From NCBI GenBank assembly GCA_047602575.1, contig JASGGY010000007.1, forward strand, positions 186,001-250,000: a DNA stretch of 64,000 nucleotides. Reading direction: 5' to 3'. Below, in pieces: positions 34,722-41,859 of this stretch (position 1 is its first letter; every line of letters starts with the position of its first letter). The translations under genes were made by a program, and so were the position numbers. Under the pieces are notes generated by a model. The model worked only from the letters and a program-made list of their open reading frames with translations. It ran no database searches and was not told the origin of the DNA. This DNA is from UBA1366 sp047602575. Its GTDB lineage: Bacteria; Bacillota; Clostridia; Oscillospirales; Ruminococcaceae.

Positions 34722-36452
34722 GTGGCGGGACTGGTGCGTTATTTAAAGAATTATCGCTTGATCAGCGCGGTGGGGCTTCTGTTTAAGCTGATTGAAGCGG
34801 TGTTTGAGCTGATTGTGCCGGTTGTCGTCGCGGCAATTGTGGATACGGGCATTCGGAATGCCGAACGCGGGTATGTGCTGAAAATGGGCGGTGTGATGAT
34901 TTTGCTGGGCGTGCTGGGGCTTATTTGTGCGGTGACGGCGCAGTTTTTTGCGGCGCGCGCGTCGATGGGTTTTGGGGCGACACTGCGGGCGGATTTGTTC
35001 CGTCACATCAACACGCTTTCCCACGCGGCGATTGACAAAATCGGTACGCCCACACTCCTGACGCGCTTTTCCGGCGATGTGACGCAGGTGCAGACCTGTG
35101 TGAACATGCTCATCCGGCTGTTTCTGCGTTCGCCCGTTATCGTGGTGGGCGCAATCGCGGCGGCATTCTTCATCAGTCCGCGGCTGACCTTGATTTTCCT
35201 AGGCGCGACGGCGGTGTTCGGCATCGTCATCTGGGCGGTGATGAAGGCCTCCCTGCCGATTTACGGAAAAATCCAGAGCGGGCTTGACACCGTCACGCGG
35301 CTCACGCGGGAAACGCTTTCCGGCGCGCGCGTCATCCGCGCCTTTTCGCGGCAGGAGGACGAGGTGCGCGGCTTCACGCAGACCGCCGGCGCGCTTTCCG
35401 ATTTACAGAAAAAAGCGGGCGGAATTTCGGCGTGGCTCAATCCGCTGACGGGCGTTTCGGTCAACGCGGCGATCATCCTGCTGCTCTGGCGCGGGGGCGT
35501 TTCGGTGGAAGCAGGCGGACTGTCGCAGGGACAGCTCATCGCGTTGCTCAATTATATGGTGAAAATCCTGCAGGCGCTTGTCTACCTCGCTACCTTAATT
35601 GTGATTATCACAAAGGCGCAAGCTTCCGCCAAGCGCGTCAATGCGGTTTTTGCGACGACATCAACCGTACAAGAGGGCGGCTTTGACGGCGCGGCGGATA
35701 AAAAAGCGCCTGCGGTGGAATTTGCGGATGTTTCGTTTTCTTATCAGGAAGGCGATAGCGAAAATGCGCTATCAGGGATGAATTTTACGGTTGCGGCGGG
35801 CGAAACTGTGGGCATCATCGGCTCAACCGGCGCGGGAAAAACCACGCTCATCAGCCTGATCGCGCGGTTTTATGACGCAACGCAGGGCGCGGTGCGCGTG
35901 TTCGGGCGCGATGTGCGTGAGTACACATTTTCCGCGCTGCGGGGGATGATTGCCTGCGCGCCGCAGAAAGCGGTTCTGCTGCGCGGAACGGTGCGGGACA
36001 ACCTTGCGTTCGGCGGCGGGGATTTGCCGGATGAAGCGCTTTTCGCGGCGCTCGAAACCGCACAGGCTGCGGATTTTGTGCGCGGGATGGGCGGGCTTGG
36101 CGCGCAGCTTGCGCAGGGCGGTAAGAACCTCTCCGGCGGACAGCGGCAGCGGCTTAGCATTGCGCGGGCGCTTTGCGCAAAGCCGGATATTCTGATTCTT
36201 GACGACGCGGCGAGCGCGCTTGATTCCGCCACCGATCGGGCGCTGCGCGCGGCTTTGCAGAAAACGCTTGCCGGAACGACGGTGTTCGTGGTGTCGCAGC
36301 GCATCACGGCGGTGCGCGACTGCGACCGGATTCTGGTGCTAGACGACGGGCAAGTCGCGGATTTCGGCACGCATGACGCGCTGGCGGCACGATGCGGGGT
36401 TTACGCGGAGCTTGTCCGCGTCCAGACGGGAGGCAGCGATGGGCAATCCTAA
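34722..36452 (+). CDS. ABC exporter half-transporter, degenerate-site subunit
   Basis: 576 aa: a six-helix transmembrane domain (about 1-310), then a nucleotide-binding domain. Walker A GSTGAGKTT, signature LSGGQRQR (canonical), and Walker B ILILDDAASALD, where the catalytic Glu is replaced by Asp. GTG 34722 is chosen because GGGGAGG lies nine bases upstream; TTG 34716 is too close. It overlaps the next ABC gene by 14 bases. The pair resembles heterodimeric multidrug exporters such as BmrCD/LmrCD; the substrate is unknown. Confidence 0.9.
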   Translation: MAGLVRYLKNYRLISAVGLLFKLIEAVFELIVPVVVAAIVDTGIRNAERGYVLKMGGVMILLGVLGLICAVTAQFFAARASMGFGATLRADLFRHINTLSHAAIDKIGTPTLLTRFSGDVTQVQTCVNMLIRLFLRSPVIVVGAIAAAFFISPRLTLIFLGATAVFGIVIWAVMKASLPIYGKIQSGLDTVTRLTRETLSGARVIRAFSRQEDEVRGFTQTAGALSDLQKKAGGISAWLNPLTGVSVNAAIILLLWRGGVSVEAGGLSQGQLIALLNYMVKILQALVYLATLIVIITKAQASAKRVNAVFATTSTVQEGGFDGAADKKAPAVEFADVSFSYQEGDSENALSGMNFTVAAGETVGIIGSTGAGKTTLISLIARFYDATQGAVRVFGRDVREYTFSALRGMIACAPQKAVLLRGTVRDNLAFGGGDLPDEALFAALETAQAADFVRGMGGLGAQLAQGGKNLSGGQRQRLSIARALCAKPDILILDDAASALDSATDRALRAALQKTLAGTTVFVVSQRITAVRDCDRILVLDDGQVADFGTHDALAARCGVYAELVRVQTGGSDGQS

Positions 36453-38214
36453 ACAAACCCAGGCGCGAAAAGCGCTGTCCGGACTGCTCGCGCGCATCAA
36501 GCCCTACCGCGGTCTGGTGCTGCTGGTGTTTGTGCTGTCCGCGGCGGCTGCGGCGACCGAGCTGTTTATCCCGATTCTGACGGGAAAAGCCGTGGACTGC
36601 GTCGTCGGCGCGGGTGATGTGGATTTTTCCGCGATGAAAAAAATCACCGCCGAAATCATCGCGGCGGCGCTTGTTTCGGCGGCTTGCTGGCGCGCGCAGG
36701 GCGTTCTGACGAACCGGCTCGCGTTCTTTACGGTGCGCGACATCCGTACACGGGCGTTTGCGCGGCTGACCAACGCACGGCTTTCGGCGATTGACAAGCA
36801 CGCGCGCGGCGACTTAGTCAGCCGCATCACAACGGACACCGAGCAGATTTCCGACGGGCTGATTCTCGGGTTTTCCCAGTTGTTTTCGGGGCTTGTGACC
36901 ATCGCCGCGACGATGATTTTCATGCTTTCGGTGAATGTGAACATCACGCTGCTGGTAATTTTTATCACACCGCTTTCGATTTTTACGGCGAAATTCATCG
37001 CGGGGAAAACCTTTTCGCTCTTTCGCGCGCAGTCGCAGGCGCGGGGGGAGCTGACCGCGCTTGCCGACGAGCTGATTGCCAACCGCAGGCTCGTCCTCGC
37101 GTTTCACCAGGAGGAAGCTGCGCAGAAGCGCTTTGATGCGGTCAACGAGCCGCTGCGCCGCGCGGGGGAAAGGGCGGTGTTTTACTCGTCGCTCGTCAAC
37201 CCCGTGACGCGCTTTGTCAACGGGCTGGTGTTTGCCGGGGTGGGCGTTTTCGGCGCGTTTTCAGCGATTTCCGGCGTGATTACTGTCGGGCAGCTTTCCG
37301 CGTTTCTCACCTATGCCAATCAGTATACCAAGCCGTTCAACGAAATCAGCGGCGTGATTTCCGAGCTGCAAAACGCCCTCGCGTCCGCTTCCCGCGTGTT
37401 TGAACTGACCGACGGCGACGTGTTTTCGCCCGAGGAAGAACCGGAATCGCCGCAAGCTTTTACGCTTTCCGAAACCGCCGTGGAATTCGACGACGTGGGC
37501 TTTTCCTATTCGCCCGACCGCCCGCTCATCGCGCACTTTGACCTTTCGGTGAAGCGCGGTGAGCGCGTGGCGATTGTCGGGGCGACGGGCTGCGGAAAAA
37601 CCACGCTGATCAACCTGCTCATGCGGTTTTACGATGTGTGCGCGGGCGAAATCCGCGTGGGCGGTACGGCGGTGAAACACCTGCGGCGGCGCGACCTGCG
37701 CGGAAGCTTCGGAATGGTGTTGCAGGACACGTGGCTGAAAACTGCCACCGTCGCGGAAAACATCGCTTACGGCAAGCCCGACGCCACCCGCGCGGAAATC
37801 GAAGCGGCGGCAAAAGCCTGCTGTGCCGACGGCTTTATCCGGCGGCTGCCGATGGGCTATGACACGGTGATTTCCGATGAGGGCGGGGTGATTTCCCACG
37901 GGCAAAAACAGCTTTTGTGCATCGCCCGCGCCATGCTCACCGCGCCGGAAATGCTCATCCTCGACGAAGCGACCTCGTCGGTCGATCTGCTCACGGAGGT
38001 GCGCATTCAGCGCGCATTTGCACAGCTGATGGCGGGGCGGACGAGCTTTGTCGTCGCGCACAGGCTCTCGACCGTGCGGGAAGCGGACTGCATCCTCGTC
38101 ATGGACGCGGGCAAGGTCGTCGAGCGCGGTACGCACATGCAGCTACTCGCGGCAGGCGGGCTGTACGCGAAGCTTTGCGAAAGTCAGTTGGGCGGCGCGG
38201 GGGAATCGTCCTGA
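36439..38214 (+). CDS. ABC exporter half-transporter, catalytic-site subunit
   Basis: 591 aa with a transmembrane domain (about 25-330) and an ABC domain. Walker A GATGCGKTT, Walker B LILDEATSSVD with the catalytic Glu intact, but a degenerate signature ISHGQKQ instead of LSGGQ. This is complementary to the partner's altered Walker B, so the two should form one active and one degenerate ATP site. ATG 36439 has GGGAGG six bases upstream. The 3' end overlaps a small convergent gene. Confidence 0.92.
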   Translation: MGNPKQTQARKALSGLLARIKPYRGLVLLVFVLSAAAAATELFIPILTGKAVDCVVGAGDVDFSAMKKITAEIIAAALVSAACWRAQGVLTNRLAFFTVRDIRTRAFARLTNARLSAIDKHARGDLVSRITTDTEQISDGLILGFSQLFSGLVTIAATMIFMLSVNVNITLLVIFITPLSIFTAKFIAGKTFSLFRAQSQARGELTALADELIANRRLVLAFHQEEAAQKRFDAVNEPLRRAGERAVFYSSLVNPVTRFVNGLVFAGVGVFGAFSAISGVITVGQLSAFLTYANQYTKPFNEISGVISELQNALASASRVFELTDGDVFSPEEEPESPQAFTLSETAVEFDDVGFSYSPDRPLIAHFDLSVKRGERVAIVGATGCGKTTLINLLMRFYDVCAGEIRVGGTAVKHLRRRDLRGSFGMVLQDTWLKTATVAENIAYGKPDATRAEIEAAAKACCADGFIRRLPMGYDTVISDEGGVISHGQKQLLCIARAMLTAPEMLILDEATSSVDLLTEVRIQRAFAQLMAGRTSFVVAHRLSTVREADCILVMDAGKVVERGTHMQLLAAGGLYAKLCESQLGGAGESS

Positions 38215-38360
38215 TTGTCCGCTTCGTCGTCGCCGCGCAGGAATAGCTCCTCGGTGAGCTGCTGGAGGAATTTCAGGCGGTTTGACAGTTGGTCAAGATC
38301 ATGCGCCGCATCGGTAATGCCGTTAAAAAGCTTGCAGTAAAGGGTCTGATAGTCCGTCAT
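38184..38360 (-). CDS. Small acidic coiled-coil protein
   Basis: 58 aa, MTDYQTLYCKLFNGITDAAH and onward, with a leucine-rich amphipathic helix (LDQLSNRLKFLQQLTEELFL) and an acidic Asp/Pro tail. GAAAGGA is 11 bases upstream of this ATG; an alternative ATG at 38369 is too close to it. Family unknown. It is transcribed divergently from the XRE regulator through a shared operator region and overlaps the 3' end of the ABC gene by 31 bases. Confidence 0.65.
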   Translation of the reverse strand: MTDYQTLYCKLFNGITDAAHDLDQLSNRLKFLQQLTEELFLRGDDEADNQDDSPAPPN

Positions 38361-38401
38361 AATTTTCATCGTCCTTTCGTGAGTGAAATCGGAATGCTCT
38401 T

Positions 38402-38456
38402 ATTTTAGAACAAAACATTCGATTTGTCAATAGATTATTTTGTTCTAAAGTATAAT
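38402..38456. promoter_or_regulatory. Divergent promoter region with 12-bp inverted-repeat operator
   Basis: Perfect arms TTTAGAACAAAA (38404-38415) and TTTTGTTCTAAA (38438-38449), 22 bp apart. The minus promoter is TTGACA (38430-38425), 17 bp, TAAAAT (38407-38402). The plus promoter has -10 TATAAT (38451-38456). The left arm covers the minus -10 and the right arm abuts the plus -10, as for an XRE autorepressor. Confidence 0.75.
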
Positions 38457-38474
38457 CAAATCGGTGATGAAACG

Positions 38475-38699
38475 ATGCAGTATGAAAGAATCCGCAATCT
38501 GCGCGAGGACGCTGACCTGACGCAGGCGGCGGTGGGCGCGAAAATTAACGTCCCGCAGCGCACCTACGCTTATTACGAAAGCGGTCAGCGCATGGTGCCG
38601 CCCGAGGTTTTTGCCGCACTGGCAAGGCTCTACGGCACAAGCGTGGACTATCTCATTGGTTTAACAGATGTCAAAAAGCCGTATCCGCGAAAAAAATAA
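38475..38699 (+). CDS. XRE-family transcriptional regulator
   Basis: 74 aa, essentially one Cro/CI-type helix-turn-helix: RIRNLREDADLTQAAVGAKI, then VPQRTYAYYESGQRMVPPEV, then YGTSVDYLIGLTD. The start ATG 38475 lies only about 12 bases after the expected transcription start, so the message has almost no leader. It probably binds the inverted repeat upstream and controls itself and the small divergent gene. Confidence 0.88.
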   Translation: MQYERIRNLREDADLTQAAVGAKINVPQRTYAYYESGQRMVPPEVFAALARLYGTSVDYLIGLTDVKKPYPRKK

Positions 38700-38746
38700 T
38701 TTCCGATTGACCGCATTCGTTTGGATTGCGTTTTTTTATCAAATTA

Positions 38747-38767
38747 TTTATCTGTATTTCAGATAAA
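38747..38767. promoter_or_regulatory. Palindromic operator candidate before the second XRE gene
   Basis: Arms TTTATCTG and CAGATAAA around TATTT, a perfect 8-bp dyad 50 bp before the second XRE gene. Confidence 0.5.
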
Positions 38768-38816
38768 ATCGAACATTGCGCTTCCAAATATGCAATAATG
38801 TGAATGGTGATTGACA

Positions 38817-39050
38817 TTGTTGTATCAAAACATAAAAAGAATGCGCGAGAACAGGGAACTAAAGCAAAAAGATGTGGCGCGGTATCTCCATGTTGCGCAG
38901 AATACGTACTCCCAGTACGAAACCGGAACAATCATGCTAACAATTGAAACGTTAGAAAAGCTAGCGAAGTTTTACAATACGAGTACGGATTATCTCATGG
39001 GCTTGACGGACAACCCGAAGCCCTACCCTAAAACACTTCCGAACCGATAA
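38817..39050 (+). CDS. XRE-family transcriptional regulator (second copy)
   Basis: 77 aa, Cro/CI helix-turn-helix: LYQNIKRMRENRELKQKDVA, then QNTYSQYETGTIMLTIETLE, ending YNTSTDYLMGLTDNPKPYPK. It starts at a TTG codon (38817 preferred, six bases after GGTGA; TTG 38811 or 38820 possible). A paralogue of the upstream regulator with different recognition residues, and with its own different palindrome upstream. Confidence 0.82.
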   Translation: MLYQNIKRMRENRELKQKDVARYLHVAQNTYSQYETGTIMLTIETLEKLAKFYNTSTDYLMGLTDNPKPYPKTLPNR

Positions 39051-39084
39051 GACCGCTCAAAATTGCAATAAAAATTGTGCGTAT

Positions 39085-39205
39085 CACAAATATCCACACA
39101 TCACAAATTCATCTCAGCAAACAAAAGTAAAAATCCCGAAAACAATGGGTTTCCAAAGGGTACTTGTACCCTTTGGTGGGTGGTTTGGAGGGCAACGCCC
39201 TCCAT
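39085..39205. repeat. Dispersed intergenic element, copy R3
   Basis: Contains AACAATGGGTTTCC, hairpin 1 (39153-39176; CCAAAGGGTAC and GTACCCTTTGG) and hairpin 2 TGGAGGGC/GCCCTCCA (39186-39204). The A-rich left part begins around 39060-39090. Confidence 0.78.
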
Positions 39206-39216
39206 ATAAAGATATC

Positions 39217-39241
39217 AAAGAGCGGCAACGCTCTTTTTTTG
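39217..39241 (+). terminator. Rho-independent terminator downstream of the XRE genes
   Basis: AAAGAGCG (39217-39224), loop GCAA, CGCTCTTT (39229-39236), then TTTT. Confidence 0.85.
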
Positions 39242-39283
39242 CGGAAATTTTTTTGAAAAATTTTCATTGCGTTGGAAAAACAA

Positions 39284-39312
39284 CAGACATTCGGGTGAGG
39301 AATGGTTATAAT
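39284..39312 (+). promoter_or_regulatory. Promoter of the cupin-hcp operon
   Basis: CAGACA (39284-39289), 17 bp, TATAAT (39307-39312), 43 bp before the cupin start. Confidence 0.55.
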
Positions 39313-39355
39313 ACAGATAGAAACAGCAGGGAGCTGTCAAAAAGGAGGAACATTT

Positions 39356-39703
39356 ATGAGCAATTTTTTGAAAAACATTCCGCACGAGGAGATTGTGACA
39401 CTTGGCGGGCTGGTGGAAATCGCGACTGGTCAGGTTGTCAGCCGGACGCTTGCGCAGAACAAGGCGCTGAGCGTGACGGTGTTTGCGTTTGACAAGGGCG
39501 AGGAGATTGGCACGCACGCTTCGCACGGGGACGCAATGGTGACGGTTCTGGAGGGCACGGGAAAGTTCACGGTTGACGGTCAGGTTTTCATCGTGAAAGC
39601 CGGCGAAACGCTGGTGATGCCGGCAGGGAAGCCCCATGCTGTTTTCGGTGTGGAACCGTTCAAAATGCTGCTTGTGGTTGTTTTTCCGCAGGTTGAAAAT
39701 TAA
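39356..39703 (+). CDS. Cupin-domain protein
   Basis: 115 aa single cupin barrel. Motif 1 around GTHASHGDAMVTVLEGTGKF and motif 2 around GETLVMPAGKPHAVF, each supplying metal-ligand histidines. AGGAGG precedes ATG 39356. It is 19 bp upstream of hcp, so the two are co-transcribed; a link to redox or nitrosative stress is inferred from that. Confidence 0.85.
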   Translation: MSNFLKNIPHEEIVTLGGLVEIATGQVVSRTLAQNKALSVTVFAFDKGEEIGTHASHGDAMVTVLEGTGKFTVDGQVFIVKAGETLVMPAGKPHAVFGVEPFKMLLVVVFPQVEN

Positions 39704-39722
39704 GTAACAGGAGGGTATTCAA

Positions 39723-41318
39723 ATGGGAGAAATGTTTTGTTTCCAGTGCCAGCAGACGGCACACAACACGGGCTGTGAGGGCAAGGCGGGTGTCTGCGGC
39801 AAGAAAGCCGACACCGCGAATTTTCAGGACGAGCTGACCGGCGCGCTCATCGGTCTGGCACGCGTTTTACATGGCAGGTCGAACGAAAAAACCGACCGAC
39901 TCGTCGTCGAGGGCTTGTTCACGGCGGTCACGAACGTCAATTTCAACAGCAAGACGGTTCATGAACTCACCGAAAAAGTGCGCGCGGTGACGGCGCAGTA
40001 TGCGGGCGGCTGCGCGGGATGTTCCGGCTGCGGCGGCGGGGAAACCACCGAATTCGACATGAAAAAGCTCTGGACGGACGACGAGGACATCCGCTCGCTC
40101 AAGAGCCTGATTCTGTTCGGCATCCGCGGCATGGCGGCATATGCCTACCACGCACTGGCACTCGGCTTCACCGACCCGACGGTCAACGCGTTCTTTTATG
40201 AAGCGCTCGCCGCAGTGGGCGACGAAACCCTCGGCATGGCGGAGCTGCTCCCGCTTGTTCTGAAAACCGGCGAGGTGAACTTCAAGTGTATGGAGCTGCT
40301 GGACAAAGCCAACACCGAAAGCTACGGCACGCCCGTTCCGACAACCGTTCCGCTGACCATCGAAAAAGGGCCTTTCATCGTCATCAGCGGTCACGACCTG
40401 TATGACCTGAAGCTTCTCCTTGAACAAACCAAGGACAAGGGCATCAACATCTACACCCACGGCGAAATGCTCCCCGCACACGGCTATCCGAAGCTCAAGG
40501 CTTACCCGCATTTAAAGGGCAATTTCGGCACGGCATGGCAGAGCCAGCAGAAGGAATTTGACAAGATTCCCGCGCCCGTGCTGTTCACGACAAACTGCCT
40601 GATGCCGATCCGCCCGAGCTACGCCGACCGCATTTTCACCACGGCGGTGGTGTCGTATCCCGAAATGGTTCACATCGGCGAGGATAAGGATTTCACCCCC
40701 GTGATCGAGAAAGCCCTCGCGCTCGGCGGCTATCCGGAGGATCAGCCCATGACCGGCATCAACGGCGGTGCAACCGTCATGACCGGCTTCGGTCACGGCA
40801 CGGTGCTTTCGGTTGCCGATAAGGTGATCGACGCGGTGAAAGCCGGCGCAATCAAGCACTTCTTCCTCGTCGGCGGCTGCGACGGCGCTGCCCCCGGCAG
40901 AAGCTACTACACCGATTTCGTGAAGCAGACACCGGACGACACCGTCATCCTCACCCTTGCCTGCGGTAAGTTCCGCTTCAACGACCTCGACCTCGGCACA
41001 ATCGGCGGACTCCCGCGCATCATGGACATGGGACAATGCAACGACGCGTTCAGTGCCATCAAAGTCGCCGTCGCCCTGTCGGAAGCATTCGGCTGCACGG
41101 TCAACGAGCTGCCGCTGACGCTGGTACTGTCGTGGTACGAGCAGAAAGCCGTCTGCATCCTGCTCACCCTGCTGTACCTCGGACTGAAAAATATTTATCT
41201 CGGACCCACGCTGCCCGCATTCATTTCGCCCAACGTCCTAAATTTCTTGGTCGAAAATTACAACATCACCCCAATCTCCACCCCCGAAGCAGACCTAGCA
41301 AAAATCCTCGCGAAGTAA
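39723..41318 (+). CDS. hcp: Hydroxylamine reductase / hybrid-cluster protein
   Basis: 531 aa. The N-terminal cysteine motif C6-x2-C9-x8-C18-x6-C25 (MFCFQCQQTAHNTGC) binds a cubane iron-sulfur cluster. Further cluster ligands lie in the conserved blocks CAGCSGCG, TTNCLMP and GGCDGAAPGRSYY. Hcp reduces NO or hydroxylamine and protects anaerobes from nitrosative stress. GGAGG precedes the ATG. Confidence 0.95.
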   Translation: MGEMFCFQCQQTAHNTGCEGKAGVCGKKADTANFQDELTGALIGLARVLHGRSNEKTDRLVVEGLFTAVTNVNFNSKTVHELTEKVRAVTAQYAGGCAGCSGCGGGETTEFDMKKLWTDDEDIRSLKSLILFGIRGMAAYAYHALALGFTDPTVNAFFYEALAAVGDETLGMAELLPLVLKTGEVNFKCMELLDKANTESYGTPVPTTVPLTIEKGPFIVISGHDLYDLKLLLEQTKDKGINIYTHGEMLPAHGYPKLKAYPHLKGNFGTAWQSQQKEFDKIPAPVLFTTNCLMPIRPSYADRIFTTAVVSYPEMVHIGEDKDFTPVIEKALALGGYPEDQPMTGINGGATVMTGFGHGTVLSVADKVIDAVKAGAIKHFFLVGGCDGAAPGRSYYTDFVKQTPDDTVILTLACGKFRFNDLDLGTIGGLPRIMDMGQCNDAFSAIKVAVALSEAFGCTVNELPLTLVLSWYEQKAVCILLTLLYLGLKNIYLGPTLPAFISPNVLNFLVENYNITPISTPEADLAKILAK

Positions 41319-41327
41319 GTGATTATT

Positions 41328-41513
41328 ACTGAAGATTAACGCTAGTCAGAGGGCGTTGCCCTCCGACACCACCCACCAAAGGGGGCATGCCCCCTTTGGA
41401 AACCCTTTGTTTCAGAGTTTATACTTTGATATTCTTTGAAGCTTTGTGTTTTAGCTGCTACTTTGCGAGTCCATTTGGGCGCTCGGAAATAAGTATATTT
41501 GCTATCTTCAGTC
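41328..41513. repeat. Dispersed intergenic element, copy R4 (inverted)
   Basis: Bounded by ACTGAAGAT (41328-41336) and ATCTTCAGT (41504-41512). Hairpin 2 is GTCAGAGGGC/GCCCTCCGAC (41345-41367); hairpin 1 is CCAAAGGGGGC/GCCCCCTTTGG (41376-41399). Read on the minus strand it matches R2 closely, including CCCAAATGGACTCGCAAAG. Confidence 0.85.
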
Positions 41514-41545
41514 AAAAGAACGTACCATCATGGTGCGTTCTTTTT
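41514..41545 (+). terminator. Rho-independent terminator after hcp and R4
   Basis: AAAAGAACGTACCA and TGGTGCGTTCTTTT around a TC core, followed by T; 14-bp stem including one G-T pair. Confidence 0.8.
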
Positions 41546-41604
41546 GCGAAAAAAGCACAAAAAAAAATTACACGATTTTCAATAAAATTTGCACAGGAAA
41601 ACAG

Positions 41605-41633
41605 TTGAAAAAATGCGTCAGATGTTATATAAT
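41605..41633 (+). promoter_or_regulatory. Sigma-A promoter upstream of copy R5
   Basis: TTGAAA (41605-41610), 17 bp, TATAAT (41628-41633). Its transcript would include the repeat R5 as 5' leader of the fucose-isomerase-like gene. Confidence 0.65.
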
Positions 41634-41644
41634 GAAAACGATAC

Positions 41645-41822
41645 CGTAATTCAAAAAGCGAACTTATACGAAGCCGCAGTAAAAGCACAAATTGGCTAAG
41701 CACAACAAAGTATAATCCCAAAAACAATGGGTTTCCAAAGGGTACTTGTACCCTTTGGTGGGAGTGTGTCAATGCTACCGTGCGCGGTAGCACGGGCGGC
41801 GCCCCCTGACTAAGTTTGATCA
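41645..41822. repeat. Dispersed intergenic element, copy R5, in a 5' leader
   Basis: Contains CAAAGTATAATCCC, AACAATGGGTTTCC and hairpin 1 (41735-41758; CCAAAGGGTAC and GTACCCTTTGG). Hairpin 2 is replaced by a different stem, TGCTACCG/CGGTAGCA (41773-41792). It ends CTGACTAAGTTTGATC. Confidence 0.8.
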
Positions 41823-41859
41823 AATGAAAAGCCGCTGACGCGGCGGAATGGAGTTTTTT

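Noticed and set aside
38404..38449. LexA (SOS) box interpretation of the GAAC/GTTC arms
   Set aside because: The two halves are 22 bp apart, whereas Gram-positive LexA boxes have GAAC and GTTC four bases apart; an XRE operator fits better.
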